Shown in pieces: positions 38,022-47,678 of a DNA stretch of 64,000 nt. Below the pieces are notes generated by a model, which was given only the letters and a program-made list of their open reading frames with translations, was not told the DNA's origin and did not search any database. The stretch lies in the NCBI RefSeq assembly GCF_022430525.1, contig NZ_CP092519.1:1242454-1306453 (forward strand). The letters are read 5' to 3'. The DNA comes from Cetobacterium somerae (GTDB taxonomy: Bacteria; Fusobacteriota; Fusobacteriia; Fusobacteriales; Fusobacteriaceae). The first letter of the stretch is position 1. Each line of letters opens with the position of its first letter. A program made the translations under genes and the position numbers.

Positions 38022-39107
38022 TTATTTTAAAATTTGATCTTTATCTTTTGAATCGTACTCTATTACTCTTCCTAAAGAATCCCCAGGTTCACTAAAAGGA
38101 TAATCCTTAACACTTGCTACAATTCCATCATTAGGTGATTCATAATTTTTTAAAACTTTTCCAAAAGCATCGTATTGAATAAATAAAATATCTCCTTTTT
38201 TTACTTTATCCATTACATTAACTTTTGCTTCTACAAAACCACCTTTTTCAGCTCGAATACGACTCCATGAATTTCCATAAAACGTTTCTATTTCAGGTGT
38301 AATTTTTTTTCCACTTAAATTATCCCAATAAATAAGATTATTTATAACTCCATTTGTTGCTCTTTCTACTATTAAAGCTTCTTGTGTTTCTGAAGATCCT
38401 AATTCAAACGTAATACTTGGAATTCCCAACTCCACAAAAGATGTTTCAACAGAACCTTTTTCACCATTATCCATTTTTACAACATCCGCTCTTGTTAATT
38501 CTGCCATCTTTTTAATATCTGGATTTCTGAAGTCAGCATAAACAAATAATGGGAATTTACTTCCTTTTCCACTTGTATGTAAATCTATTACTTTATCTGC
38601 ATTTTTTGATAACAAATTATTCCAAAGTAATGTTGAATATTTTTGATCTGATGTTGCTGTCTTTCCCGAATCCATTTGTCTATTCAAATCTGATGTACTT
38701 TCAGAACCTCCTCCAAATGTATAACCTCTATTATTATTTAACAATCCAGGTATATTCATCCCATGAACTATTGTTATTGTTCCCTTCAAATCTTGTGGTT
38801 TTAATTTCTCTTTTATCTTATAAGTAGTTAAAATCGGATTTAATTCATTTCCATGAACACCTGAATTAATCAAAAATTTCTTACCAGATTTTTCTCCTTT
38901 AATTACTGTAACTGGAATATACCATGGATTTCCTAAACTATTCTCTGTTCCTTCAAAGAAAAATTCATATGTTTTTCCATTCTCTAAATCCTCTACATCT
39001 AAATTTGTTATTACATCTTTCCCAAGATATTTTCCTCCAGTATACTCAGTTTTAGCAAGTACTAGTGTAGTTAATGATAAAAAAGTTAATAAAAAAGTTT
39101 TTGACAT
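38022..39107 (-). CDS. Exported succinylglutamate desuccinylase/aspartoacylase-family hydrolase
   Basis: The 361-residue protein has a signal peptide (MSKTFLLTFLSLTTLVLAK) and the M14-like zinc site of the AstE/AspA group: NSGVHGNELNP near residue 78 (His and Glu ligands), HGMNIPGLLNNNRGYTFGG, and KVIDLHTSGKGS near residue 172. A downstream Glu in ITFELGSSETQ could be catalytic. Export separates it from cytosolic AspA or AstE, so it may trim acylated amino acids, peptides or cell-wall fragments in the periplasm. It is a single gene after an unusual structured leader with a terminator. Confidence 0.82.
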   Translation of the reverse strand: MSKTFLLTFLSLTTLVLAKTEYTGGKYLGKDVITNLDVEDLENGKTYEFFFEGTENSLGNPWYIPVTVIKGEKSGKKFLINSGVHGNELNPILTTYKIKEKLKPQDLKGTITIVHGMNIPGLLNNNRGYTFGGGSESTSDLNRQMDSGKTATSDQKYSTLLWNNLLSKNADKVIDLHTSGKGSKFPLFVYADFRNPDIKKMAELTRADVVKMDNGEKGSVETSFVELGIPSITFELGSSETQEALIVERATNGVINNLIYWDNLSGKKITPEIETFYGNSWSRIRAEKGGFVEAKVNVMDKVKKGDILFIQYDAFGKVLKNYESPNDGIVASVKDYPFSEPGDSLGRVIEYDSKDKDQILK

Positions 39108-39140
39108 TTATATCCTCCCAAATTTTAATGTCTACCCCAA

Positions 39141-39170
39141 AAGAAAAAGACATACCAAAATTGGTATGCC
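39141..39170 (-). terminator. Intrinsic terminator within the leader of the aspartoacylase-like gene
   Basis: CATACCAA-TTTTGGTATG hairpin (39151-39168) followed leftward by TCTTTTTCTTTT, only about 35 nt before the ribosome binding site of the gene it precedes. Confidence 0.85.
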
Positions 39171-39171
39171 T

Positions 39172-39311
39172 TCGAGAACTTAATTACAAACTAATAAGCG
39201 TATTGTTATGGCAGCGTCACAATACTTAATTCACAGGGTCATAAAGATTATCGCCGTCGGCCTTAGGCTCCTTTTATGGAAGTGAACTAACCTCTCTTCT
39301 ATTGTTAGAAG
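39172..39311 (-). ncRNA. Structured leader RNA of unrecognised class (candidate riboswitch)
   Basis: Read leftward from 39311, several helices can be drawn. CTTCTA/TAGAAG forms a hairpin (39311-39296). GAGAG (39296-39292) can pair with TTCTC (39178-39174) as a closing stem. TTAGTTCAC (39290-39282) pairs with GTGAATTAA (39234-39226), enclosing a further CATAAA/TTTATG stem and a GC-rich core with GCCTAAGGC and GCCGACGGC. GTATTGT/ACAATAC (39225-39219 and 39206-39200) carries a 12-nt loop. This GC content is unusual for the surrounding 25-30% GC spacer. I could not match it to a named riboswitch. Confidence 0.5.
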
Positions 39312-39422
39312 GAGTATACTATAAATAAAAATTTTATGCAACTATTTTTTATTTTTTAAAAGGATTTAGATTGATATTTTGTAATAGTAGTAATATAATT
39401 GAAATTATTTAAGGAGGAAATT

Positions 39423-40001
39423 ATGAAAATATCAATAATTTTAGATTTTGTATGTCCATATTGTTATGTTGGAGAAAAAATTTTAGAAAAAGCTTTAAAA
39501 GAAAAAAATTTAAAACCAGAGTTTAGATTTTTTCCTTATGAGCTTTCACCTGAACCAAAACCACAACCAATAGTTAACGAAGCTAGCAAAGAATATTTTG
39601 AAAAAAATATAGTTAATTGGGCAAAAGAGGAAAATATTGAAATTAACTTTCCAACAATTAATCCAAAGCCTAGAACATCACTAGCTTTTGAAGGTATATA
39701 TACAGCAGAGAAATATGACAAAGGAATCGAATATGTTAGAGCAGTTCTTGAAGCATATTGGCTACACAATAAAGATATCGGAAACGTTGAAGTTTTAATT
39801 GAAATTGCTGATAATTTATTAATACCAAAATTTGAATTTGCTGATGCTTTATTATCTGGTAAATTTAAAGAAGCTCATCAAAAACTAAATGCTGAAGTTT
39901 CTGAATTTGATTTTGACGTTGTACCTACTTTCTACATCAATGATACTCAACTTGAAACTTTTCCTAGAACAACTGAAAAATGGTTAGAATTATTAAAATA
40001 A
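39423..40001 (+). CDS. DsbA-like (FrnE/2-hydroxychromene-type) thioredoxin-fold oxidoreductase, cytoplasmic
   Basis: The 192-residue protein has no signal peptide and carries the active-site CPYC in ISIILDFVCPYCYVG at residues 11-14, a helical insert, and the cis-Pro segment VVPTFYIND near residue 170. FrnE-type proteins are cytoplasmic thiol-disulfide or isomerase-like enzymes. The ATG at 39423 follows AAGGAGGAAATT; a TTG eight codons earlier overlaps that box. Confidence 0.88.
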   Translation: MKISIILDFVCPYCYVGEKILEKALKEKNLKPEFRFFPYELSPEPKPQPIVNEASKEYFEKNIVNWAKEENIEINFPTINPKPRTSLAFEGIYTAEKYDKGIEYVRAVLEAYWLHNKDIGNVEVLIEIADNLLIPKFEFADALLSGKFKEAHQKLNAEVSEFDFDVVPTFYINDTQLETFPRTTEKWLELLK

Positions 40002-40011
40002 TAAAAATAAT

Positions 40012-40044
40012 AAAAATGGCTATCTAAAAGATAGCCATTTTTTT
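40012..40044. terminator. Bidirectional terminator
   Basis: AAAAATGGCTATC and GATAGCCATTTTT arms with a T run lie between the FrnE-like gene and ilvA. Confidence 0.92.
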
Positions 40045-41251
40045 AATACATTCTATAACCCATATTTGTTAATTTTTCTCTTACTTTTTCTTGATGCTGT
40101 TTATCGAAACATTCCAATACAAAAGTTGCTTCTTGAGAAGTTATTCCTAAATTTTGACTATACATAGTTTGATTTATACTTAAAATATTTGCATTCATTT
40201 CACAAATAGTAGCTACAACTTTTGCCATCTCTCCAACTTTATCTGAAAGTTCTATTGAAAATGCAAATCTTCTTCCTTCAAGTATAAGAGCCTTATTTAA
40301 AACTCTTTCAACAAGATTAATATCAATATTACCACCTGATATTACAGCACAAACCTTTTTATTTTCAGCTTTTATTTTTCCAGCTAAAATTGCTGCAACT
40401 GTAGTAGCTCCTGCTCCTTCAGCTACAACTTTACTTTTTTCCATAAGGAATAATATTGCTTTTGCTATTTCATCTTCTGTTACGGTTACAATTTCATCAA
40501 CACATTCTTGAACTATTTTGAATGGCTCACATCCTGCTTTTCTTACTGCTATTCCATCTGCAATTGTTGGTTTTGTTGAAATTTCACAGATTTCTTTCAT
40601 AGCAACAGCTTCTGCCATTGATGCTGCATGAGCTGCTTCAATTCCAATTACTTTAGCCTCTGGTCTTAATGATTTTATAGCTTTTGCTATACCACCAATA
40701 ATTCCTCCCCCTCCAATTGGAACTAAAACAATATCTACATCTGGGATATCCTCTAATATTTCTAAACCTATTGTTCCTTGTCCTGCCATTACAAATTTAT
40801 CATCAAAAGGGTGTAAAAAAGTGGCTCCAGTTTCTTTTTGAATTTCACAAGCTTTTCTGTAAGCATCATCATAAACTTCACCTTCTAAAATTACCTCTGC
40901 ACCATACGATTTTGTAGCTGCAATTTTTGCTAATGGAGCTGTTGCTGGCATAACTATTGTAGCTTTTATTCCTTGAGCTGCTGCTCCTAGCGCTACTCCC
41001 TGAGCATGATTTCCTGCTGAAGAAGCTATAACACCTGCTGCTCTTTCCTCTGGTGAAAGACTTGCTATTTTATTTAAAGCTCCTCTTAATTTAAACGAAC
41101 CTGTTTTTTGAAGATTTTCTAACTTAAAATACACTGCATTTCCAGTCATCTCTCTAAGAGTTGGACACTCTACTACAGGTGTTCTTTTTAATGAATCCTT
41201 TATAGTTTCATTAGCCTTTAATATATCTTCTAAGGTAAAATTACAATCCAC
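40043..41251 (-). CDS. ilvA: Threonine ammonia-lyase with ACT domain
   Basis: The 402-residue protein has the PLP fold-type II signature with the Schiff-base Lys in LQKTGSFKLRGA near residue 53, SSAGNHAQGVA, and the phosphate loop VPIGGGGIIGG. A C-terminal ACT regulatory domain occupies about 325-402 (AFSIELSDKVGEMAKVVATI). It deaminates threonine to 2-oxobutyrate for isoleucine synthesis or catabolism. The length (single ACT) is that of the clostridial/TdcB-like form. The start codon is GTG after GGAGGGG. Last gene of the long leftward unit, 83 nt after the EamA gene. Confidence 0.94.
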   Translation of the reverse strand: MDCNFTLEDILKANETIKDSLKRTPVVECPTLREMTGNAVYFKLENLQKTGSFKLRGALNKIASLSPEERAAGVIASSAGNHAQGVALGAAAQGIKATIVMPATAPLAKIAATKSYGAEVILEGEVYDDAYRKACEIQKETGATFLHPFDDKFVMAGQGTIGLEILEDIPDVDIVLVPIGGGGIIGGIAKAIKSLRPEAKVIGIEAAHAASMAEAVAMKEICEISTKPTIADGIAVRKAGCEPFKIVQECVDEIVTVTEDEIAKAILFLMEKSKVVAEGAGATTVAAILAGKIKAENKKVCAVISGGNIDINLVERVLNKALILEGRRFAFSIELSDKVGEMAKVVATICEMNANILSINQTMYSQNLGITSQEATFVLECFDKQHQEKVREKLTNMGYRMY

Positions 41252-41334
41252 GGTTTAACCCCTCCAAATTTCATTATTATATAACTTTTTACAACTTTAT
41301 TATATATTTTTAGAACATTTTTTTCAAGAATTTT

Positions 41335-42249
41335 TTAATTTTTTTGATTTCTTGTAATTTTATATATTGTAAATAATAATATACCTGCACTTATAAACTG
41401 AACCGATGTTAACAATCTTCCATTAAAAATATAATCAAATACTATTGATGAAACTGGAAAACACAATTCACACATAGTAGCAATATTAGCTTTTATATAT
41501 CTAAGACCTATATAATAAAGAAGTACTGCTCCACTTCCTGTTGTTAATCCTATAATAATAAAAATCATCCATTGATGTGGAGTCGTTTTTAAAAACCATT
41601 CTAGATTACCATTAGCTACCACTATTAAACCAGTTATAACTGATGTAAACAAATACCGTGTATACAAGGCCGTTCTAAAAGTAGAGTGAGCCAATATTTT
41701 TTTACCAAATACCGTGGAACTACCAAAAGAAAAGGCAGCTAACACAGCGTACATACTTGCTAATCCAATATTATCACCAACTTCAAAATGTGGTAATGAA
41801 AATTGGAATGTTAATAAATATCCACTCATTAATGCAGCTATTGCCCAAAATATAAAGTTTTTTCCTACTTTTTCGCCCAATAATACTCTCGCAAGAATTA
41901 TAGCAAAAACTGGTTGCAATTTCTGTAAAAGAGTAACTACTGTCAAATGATTAAAATTAACTAAGAACAATGCTTTTACTATAGATAGCGTTCCTAATGT
42001 TCCTCCAAATAAAGCTATTAAAAAATAAAAAAATAAATCTTCTTTGCTCAATTTTTTTATATTTGTAATTTCAGATTTCCCAAATAAAATACTCATACCT
42101 ATTAAAGGTAGTAGATGTAATACAAATACAACATATGCTACGTTTAATTGATATAATCTAGGAGTTAACACTATTCCGTCAAATCCCCACATTGTTGCTG
42201 CTAAGCAAACTAACCCTGCTCCTAAATATTGCTTTTTTATATTAAACAC
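41335..42249 (-). CDS. EamA/DMT-family transporter
   Basis: The 304-residue protein has about ten membrane segments in two EamA repeats (AATMWGFDGIVLTPRLYQLN at the start; FGSSTVFGKKILAHSTFRTAL in the second half). It is probably a metabolite or amino acid exporter; substrate unknown. It follows polC by 8 nt and precedes ilvA, so an amino-acid-related role is possible but unproven. Confidence 0.88.
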   Translation of the reverse strand: MFNIKKQYLGAGLVCLAATMWGFDGIVLTPRLYQLNVAYVVFVLHLLPLIGMSILFGKSEITNIKKLSKEDLFFYFLIALFGGTLGTLSIVKALFLVNFNHLTVVTLLQKLQPVFAIILARVLLGEKVGKNFIFWAIAALMSGYLLTFQFSLPHFEVGDNIGLASMYAVLAAFSFGSSTVFGKKILAHSTFRTALYTRYLFTSVITGLIVVANGNLEWFLKTTPHQWMIFIIIGLTTGSGAVLLYYIGLRYIKANIATMCELCFPVSSIVFDYIFNGRLLTSVQFISAGILLFTIYKITRNQKN

Positions 42250-42257
42250 TTTTCCTC

Positions 42258-45200
42258 CTAGAAAAATAAAGTCGTCTGATTTGTTTCACTTAAAGACTCT
42301 ATACAATTAAATTCCTTTAATTTATCTACAGTTGTTTGAGATGTTTTGGTTCTTCTTTTAAAATCTTCATAAGATATGAATCTTCCTAATTCTCTTTCTC
42401 TGACTATATTTTCCATTACTGATGCTCCTAATCCATTTAATCCCATTAATGGAACTCTTATCTTTCCGTCTTCTATTATAAACTTAGAACCATGAGATTT
42501 ATAAACATCTAAATTTAAAAATTCAAACCCTCTTGCATGCATCTCTACTATTATTTCACACACTGCTAATTGAGCTTTTTTCTTAACATCAAGCTTTGGT
42601 TCTCTATTTAATTCTTGAATTTTTTCTTTAACTTTTACTAAATCATTCATTAATTCAAAATCAAAATCTTCAACTTTTCTACTTAAGTATGCTGCATAGA
42701 AAGCCAATGGATAATGAACCTTAAAATAAGCTATTCTCATTGCCATCATAACATATGCTACCGCATGTCCTTTAGGGAACATATACTTTATTCTTCTACA
42801 TGACTCTATATACCACTCTGGAACCCCATGACTTTTCATCAAGTCAGAATACTCTTTCCACTGTGCAACATTTTTACTTGGTTGTCCTTTTCTTACAAAC
42901 TCCATAATTTTAAAAGCAGTTCCTTTTTCAATACCTTGATCTATTAAGAAGTTCATAATATCGTCTCTAACCGATATCACTTGAGATAAAGTTGCTTTTC
43001 CTTCTCTTACAAACTCTTGAGCATTATTTAGCCATACATCTGTTCCATGTGATAACCCTGATATTCTAACTAATTCTGCAAAAGTTGTCGGCATTGTATC
43101 AACTAGCATTTGTCTAACAAATCCTGTTCCAAATTCTGGAACTCCATATGTTCCTACAACTGAACCTATCTGCTCTTGAGTAACACCTAACGCCTCTGTT
43201 CCTGAAAAAATCTTCAATGTTTCAGGATCTCCTAAAGGTATATCATAAACGTCAACTCCTGTATACTCTTGTAATATCTTTATTGTAGTAGGATCATCAT
43301 GTCCTAATATATCTAACTTTACTAATTGTTCGTCCATTACGTGATAGTCATAATGAGTTGTTGTTGAGTCACTATTTTGATCATTTGCAGGTCTTTGAAC
43401 TGGACAAAATTCATATATAGAATTACCTTGAGGAACTACAATCATTCCTCCTGGATGCTGTCCTGTTGTTTTTTTAGCTCCTTCACATTTTTGGGCCATT
43501 CTCATGACTTCAGCTCTTCCTGAGAATATACTATGATCTTCAAAGAATTTCCTTACGTAACCTTCAGCATTTTTTTCTGCTAAAGTAGAAATTGTACCAG
43601 CTTTAAATACATTTGATTTTCCAAATAACTCTTCACAATATCTATGAATTTCCGATTGATACTCTCCTGAAAAGTTTAAATCTATATCTGGAACCTTATC
43701 TCCATTAAATCCCATAAATACTTCAAATGGAATTGAATGTCCATCTTTTTTCATTTGTATCCCACATTTTGGACAAATTTTATCTGGTAAGTCAACCCCT
43801 GCTCCTTCTCTTTCAATAAATTCTGAATGTTTACACTCCGGATTAGTACATAAATAATGTGGATAAAGGGCATTAACCTCTGTTATTCCCATCATGTAGG
43901 CTACAATTGATGAACCTACTGATCCTCTTGATCCAACTAAATATCCATTATCTAAAGATTTTTTAACTAGTTTTTGAGCTGATAAATATAATACTGAGAA
44001 TCCATTTCCTATAATTGCTTTTAACTCTCTTTCTATTCTTGCCTCAACATTTTCAGGCAAAGGATTTCCATACAGCTCATAAGCTTTTGCATAAGTCATT
44101 TCTCTAACTATATTTTCTGCATTATCTATTTTTGGCGGATAAAATCCACTTGGAATAGGTTGAACTTTTTCAATCATCTCGTTTAACTTATTTGTTGCCT
44201 CAACAACAATTTCTTTAGATACATCTTCTCCTAAATAATTAAACTCTTCTAATAACTCATCTGTAGTTCTAAAATAAAAACCATTGTCTACTCTATATTG
44301 GTTTTCTCTAAATACGCTTCCACTTCCATAAAGAAGTATTGATCTTATTTTATGATCCTCTTTTTCTAAATAATGCACATTTGATGATCCCGTAACTAAC
44401 TTTCCTCTTTCTTTCCCTAAATCATAAAGATATCTATTCATCTTTTCAACATCTTTGAAAGAAGCTATGGCTCCAGTTTCATCATTATCTAAAAATTCTG
44501 AGAATCCAATCCTAGGTTGAAGTTCAATATAATCATAAAAATCAATTAATCTTTCAACTTTTGATAGATCATTTCTAAAATACGCTTCAGACAACTCTCC
44601 ACTATTAGAAAAATGAATTGAAGTTGGAGCTCCAATAATCAATCCTTCTCTATTTTCATTTAAAACAGTTTTCAAAATTCTTGGTTTTTTACTTCCAAAA
44701 TAATCAATATGTGCCTGTGAAACTAATTTATATAGATTTTTTAATCCTACTAAATCCTTAACCAAAACCATTACGTTTCTTATGTCCTGTTTTCTATAAT
44801 TCAAAGGAAAAGCTCCTGTCATATCCAACTGATTTGTAATTCCATTTTCTAGATACTTTTCTAAGAATATAGCAAACATAGCTGCTGTAGCTTGCGAGTC
44901 ATCAACAGCCCTATGGTGATTTTCAAGAGCTACTTTTAAAAATTTTGTCATAGGTTTTAATCCGTATCCTTTTTGATCAGGATATAAGTCTCTAGCCATT
45001 TGCAAGGTATCTATTACAGCCGGATTATAATCTATTTCCATATATTTTTTTATATCTCTTTTTAAAAATCCCATATCAAATGGTGCATTATGAGCTACTA
45101 AAGTAGCATCCCCTATAAACTCCATAAAATCTGGTAATATTTTATCTATAGTTGGCATATTCTCAACTAATGCATCATCAATTCCTGTTATATCCTGAAT

Positions 45201-46586
45201 TTTCTTTGGTATTTTTTTTCCTGGATTAATAAGCTGTGAATATCTATCTACTATTCTTCTTCCTTGTAACTTTACAGCTCCAATCTCTATAATTTCATTT
45301 TTATGAGAATTTAAACCTAAAGTTTCTAAGTCAAATACAACATATGTTTCTTCATCTATCAAAACATCTTTAGCATTTTGAACCATTGGCTGTGTATCAT
45401 CTACCATATACATTTCACATCCAAAGATTATCTTTATATCTTTTCCTTTAGCTGCTTTATATGCAAATGGGAAAGCATGAACAACACCATAATCTGTTAT
45501 TGCAACAGCTTTATGACCATATTCTAAAGCTCTTCCAACTATCCCTTTTACATCTTCTACTCCACACATTTCACTCATTTTTGTATGAGTATGAAGTTCT
45601 ACCATTTTTTCATCAGCTGAATCTATTTTTTTAGACTTTACCTTATCTAACTTATTTAATATATTTACTAAAATTATCTCTTCATTATTTTCAAAACTAT
45701 CAATTTGTTTCTTTCCACTAATTTTTATAAAATCTCCAACTTTAACATCAAAATCTTCTGGACTGTTTAAAAATATTTTAGCCGTTATTGAATCTTCTCC
45801 ATCAGTTATTCTTAAAACTTGAAGAATTTTTCCAGTTCTTAACTCTCTTCCTTCTGTAGCAAATAGTTCTCCTTCTACAACTGCTATCTCATTTTCTATT
45901 AGCTCTTTAAACTCTGATATTGGCATACTTGGACTTTTTATATCTTTCTTTTTACTAAATCCACCTCTTCCCATAGGCACAGCTGACTTAATTTCAACTG
46001 GTGGAGCTGGTACTTTTTCTGTTGGTACTTTCTCAGCAACTTTAGAATTTAAAGTTATTATTTTATTTTCTATTTCAGTTTCTATCGATTTTATCTCACT
46101 ATTAAAATCTCCTGATATGAAATTTACTCTAAACCCTCTAATTCCATAGTTTTCTAAAAGAGTTTGTATTTTTATATCTAAATTTGAACTATACAGTGTT
46201 TCTACCGCCATCTCATTTTTCAATTCAATATCAATTACTTCATTTTTTATAGATATTCTATATAGATATAAAAACGATTTTGAAATAGCATTAGTTCTCT
46301 TTAATTTTTCAATAACTCTTTCAATAATTTCTAAAAAATTTTCTTTTGTAATCTCTTTCGTCAAATAATCTATTTTAAAATTAATATCTAACTCATTTCC
46401 AAACTTCTTTTTTAAATTTTCATAAGCCTTATCTAATCCTTTTAAATCCTGAGGAGTAGAAACTACACAGATAAGATCCATTTTTTTATTTCTTTCACTA
46501 AAAACAATCTCTGTTATTTCTATATTTTCAATCCCCATATCTTTAAAAATATTTCTTTGAGGTCTTATTCTAATTTCTCTTCTCAA
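42258..46586 (-). CDS. polC: DNA polymerase III alpha subunit, PolC type
   Basis: The 1442-residue protein has the PolC domain order: N-terminal region, OB-fold (about 235-310), PHP domain (MVELHTHTKMSEMCG near residue 330), and an inserted DEDD 3'-5' exonuclease (YVVFDLETLGLNSHKNEIIEIGAV, near 420-590). The polymerase core follows (VGSRGSVGSSIVAYMMGITEVNALYPHYLC; PDIDLNFSGEYQ; zinc-ligand pairs CTNPEC and CPKCG). This is the replicative polymerase of low-GC lineages. The start codon is TTG at 46586 with GGAGA 8 nt upstream; no ATG with a usable site is nearby. Confidence 0.96.
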   Translation of the reverse strand: MRREIRIRPQRNIFKDMGIENIEITEIVFSERNKKMDLICVVSTPQDLKGLDKAYENLKKKFGNELDINFKIDYLTKEITKENFLEIIERVIEKLKRTNAISKSFLYLYRISIKNEVIDIELKNEMAVETLYSSNLDIKIQTLLENYGIRGFRVNFISGDFNSEIKSIETEIENKIITLNSKVAEKVPTEKVPAPPVEIKSAVPMGRGGFSKKKDIKSPSMPISEFKELIENEIAVVEGELFATEGRELRTGKILQVLRITDGEDSITAKIFLNSPEDFDVKVGDFIKISGKKQIDSFENNEEIILVNILNKLDKVKSKKIDSADEKMVELHTHTKMSEMCGVEDVKGIVGRALEYGHKAVAITDYGVVHAFPFAYKAAKGKDIKIIFGCEMYMVDDTQPMVQNAKDVLIDEETYVVFDLETLGLNSHKNEIIEIGAVKLQGRRIVDRYSQLINPGKKIPKKIQDITGIDDALVENMPTIDKILPDFMEFIGDATLVAHNAPFDMGFLKRDIKKYMEIDYNPAVIDTLQMARDLYPDQKGYGLKPMTKFLKVALENHHRAVDDSQATAAMFAIFLEKYLENGITNQLDMTGAFPLNYRKQDIRNVMVLVKDLVGLKNLYKLVSQAHIDYFGSKKPRILKTVLNENREGLIIGAPTSIHFSNSGELSEAYFRNDLSKVERLIDFYDYIELQPRIGFSEFLDNDETGAIASFKDVEKMNRYLYDLGKERGKLVTGSSNVHYLEKEDHKIRSILLYGSGSVFRENQYRVDNGFYFRTTDELLEEFNYLGEDVSKEIVVEATNKLNEMIEKVQPIPSGFYPPKIDNAENIVREMTYAKAYELYGNPLPENVEARIERELKAIIGNGFSVLYLSAQKLVKKSLDNGYLVGSRGSVGSSIVAYMMGITEVNALYPHYLCTNPECKHSEFIEREGAGVDLPDKICPKCGIQMKKDGHSIPFEVFMGFNGDKVPDIDLNFSGEYQSEIHRYCEELFGKSNVFKAGTISTLAEKNAEGYVRKFFEDHSIFSGRAEVMRMAQKCEGAKKTTGQHPGGMIVVPQGNSIYEFCPVQRPANDQNSDSTTTHYDYHVMDEQLVKLDILGHDDPTTIKILQEYTGVDVYDIPLGDPETLKIFSGTEALGVTQEQIGSVVGTYGVPEFGTGFVRQMLVDTMPTTFAELVRISGLSHGTDVWLNNAQEFVREGKATLSQVISVRDDIMNFLIDQGIEKGTAFKIMEFVRKGQPSKNVAQWKEYSDLMKSHGVPEWYIESCRRIKYMFPKGHAVAYVMMAMRIAYFKVHYPLAFYAAYLSRKVEDFDFELMNDLVKVKEKIQELNREPKLDVKKKAQLAVCEIIVEMHARGFEFLNLDVYKSHGSKFIIEDGKIRVPLMGLNGLGASVMENIVRERELGRFISYEDFKRRTKTSQTTVDKLKEFNCIESLSETNQTTLFF

Positions 46587-47150
46587 TTAATTTTCTCCTA
46601 ATAATCTATCTAAAATTATTGAAACTGCTGATCTAACAGATAAATGATTATATTCTGCATTTCCTCTAATCGGTTCTAATATATAATCTGACATTTCCAT
46701 TACTTCATCTATTAATCCCCAACCTGTTCCAAATAATATTAAATATGGCTGATCATCATTAATCATTTTTTCAGATAAATTTTTATAACTTATTGAGTTT
46801 GGAAATATTTTTGCCGATGTTGTTATTATTAGAGGTTTTTTTCCCTCTCTTTCTTCTATTTCAAAAATACTTTTTTCTATTGATTCATAAACTCTTGTTC
46901 TACCAAAAGCTTCCTCTCTATCTCTATTATATCCTGTTCCAAATCCTTCTTGCCAATATCCAATAATTCTTTCTGTAAGTTTTTTTTGTGCATCTACAGA
47001 TACTATAATATGATACTGATTTACATCGTATGTTCTACAAGTTCTTGAAATATCATGTATATCAAAATTTGTTACCGATGTACAAACCACATCTCCTCTT
47101 TTATTGTAAACTGGTGAGTGAACTAGTCCTAAATATATTGCTTTTCTCAT
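46587..47150 (-). CDS. SPOUT-type RNA methyltransferase domain protein (COG4752 type)
   Basis: The 187-residue protein begins RKAIYLGLVHSPVYNKRGDVVCTSVTNFDIHDISRTCRTY and ends in a glycine-rich knot (LILFGTGWGLIDEVMEMSDYILEPIRGNAEYNHLSVRSAVSIILDRLLG). It matches small trefoil-knot RNA methyltransferases that are commonly linked to trmD and rimM. The RNA target is unknown. It directly abuts polC and lies 9 nt after the carbonic anhydrase-like gene. Confidence 0.85.
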   Translation of the reverse strand: MRKAIYLGLVHSPVYNKRGDVVCTSVTNFDIHDISRTCRTYDVNQYHIIVSVDAQKKLTERIIGYWQEGFGTGYNRDREEAFGRTRVYESIEKSIFEIEEREGKKPLIITTSAKIFPNSISYKNLSEKMINDDQPYLILFGTGWGLIDEVMEMSDYILEPIRGNAEYNHLSVRSAVSIILDRLLGEN

Positions 47151-47159
47151 TAATCTTAC

Positions 47160-47678
47160 CTACCCTATTCTCTCTAATTTTTTGTACATTTCTATTTTTT
47201 CTAAGTAAACTTTATTAGCGTACTTTAAATAATCTATATTTTTATCAGAAAGTTTTTTTACTACTTTTCCAGGAGATCCTATTATTAAATCTCCCTCTTG
47301 TGCTTCTAACTTATCAGTCACTAAACTTCCTGCTCCTACAATACAATTCTTAGGAATTTTAGCTCCATTTAATAAAATTGACCCCATTCCTATTATGACA
47401 TTATCTCCTATTTCACATCCATGTATAATACAGTTATGTCCTATTGTCACATTTTCACCTATTACTACAGGATATGGTGTATCTCCATGAACTGTTGTAT
47501 TATCTTGGATATTCGAATTATTTCCAACTGTTATTTTACTCATATCAGCTCTTAAAACAGTAGAAAACCAAATACTTACATTTTCTCCAGTCTCTACATC
47601 TCCAATTATAGTAGCACTATCAATAATAAGGTTATTTTTCCCAATTTTTGGAACTAACTCTCCTAATTTATATATCAT
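47160..47678 (-). CDS. Gamma-carbonic anhydrase-family hexapeptide protein
   Basis: The 172-residue left-handed beta-helix protein has repeated [LIV]-G-x-x hexapeptides and three zinc-ligand His positions (NTTVHGDTPYPVVIGENVTIGHNCIIHGCEIGDNVIIG). Family members (YrdA, PaaY) bind zinc; carbonic anhydrase activity is not guaranteed. Its start overlaps the trmD stop by 4 nt. Confidence 0.9.
   Translation of the reverse strand: MIYKLGELVPKIGKNNLIIDSATIIGDVETGENVSIWFSTVLRADMSKITVGNNSNIQDNTTVHGDTPYPVVIGENVTIGHNCIIHGCEIGDNVIIGMGSILLNGAKIPKNCIVGAGSLVTDKLEAQEGDLIIGSPGKVVKKLSDKNIDYLKYANKVYLEKIEMYKKLERIG

Noticed and set aside
39172-39311. FMN or lysine riboswitch before the aspartoacylase-like gene
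   Set aside because: GCCGACGGC resembles part of the FMN aptamer and AGAGG the start of the lysine aptamer, but the remaining conserved blocks of each (AGGGTGAAATTCC, GACCGGCGG; GCCGAAG, AGTA loop) are missing.
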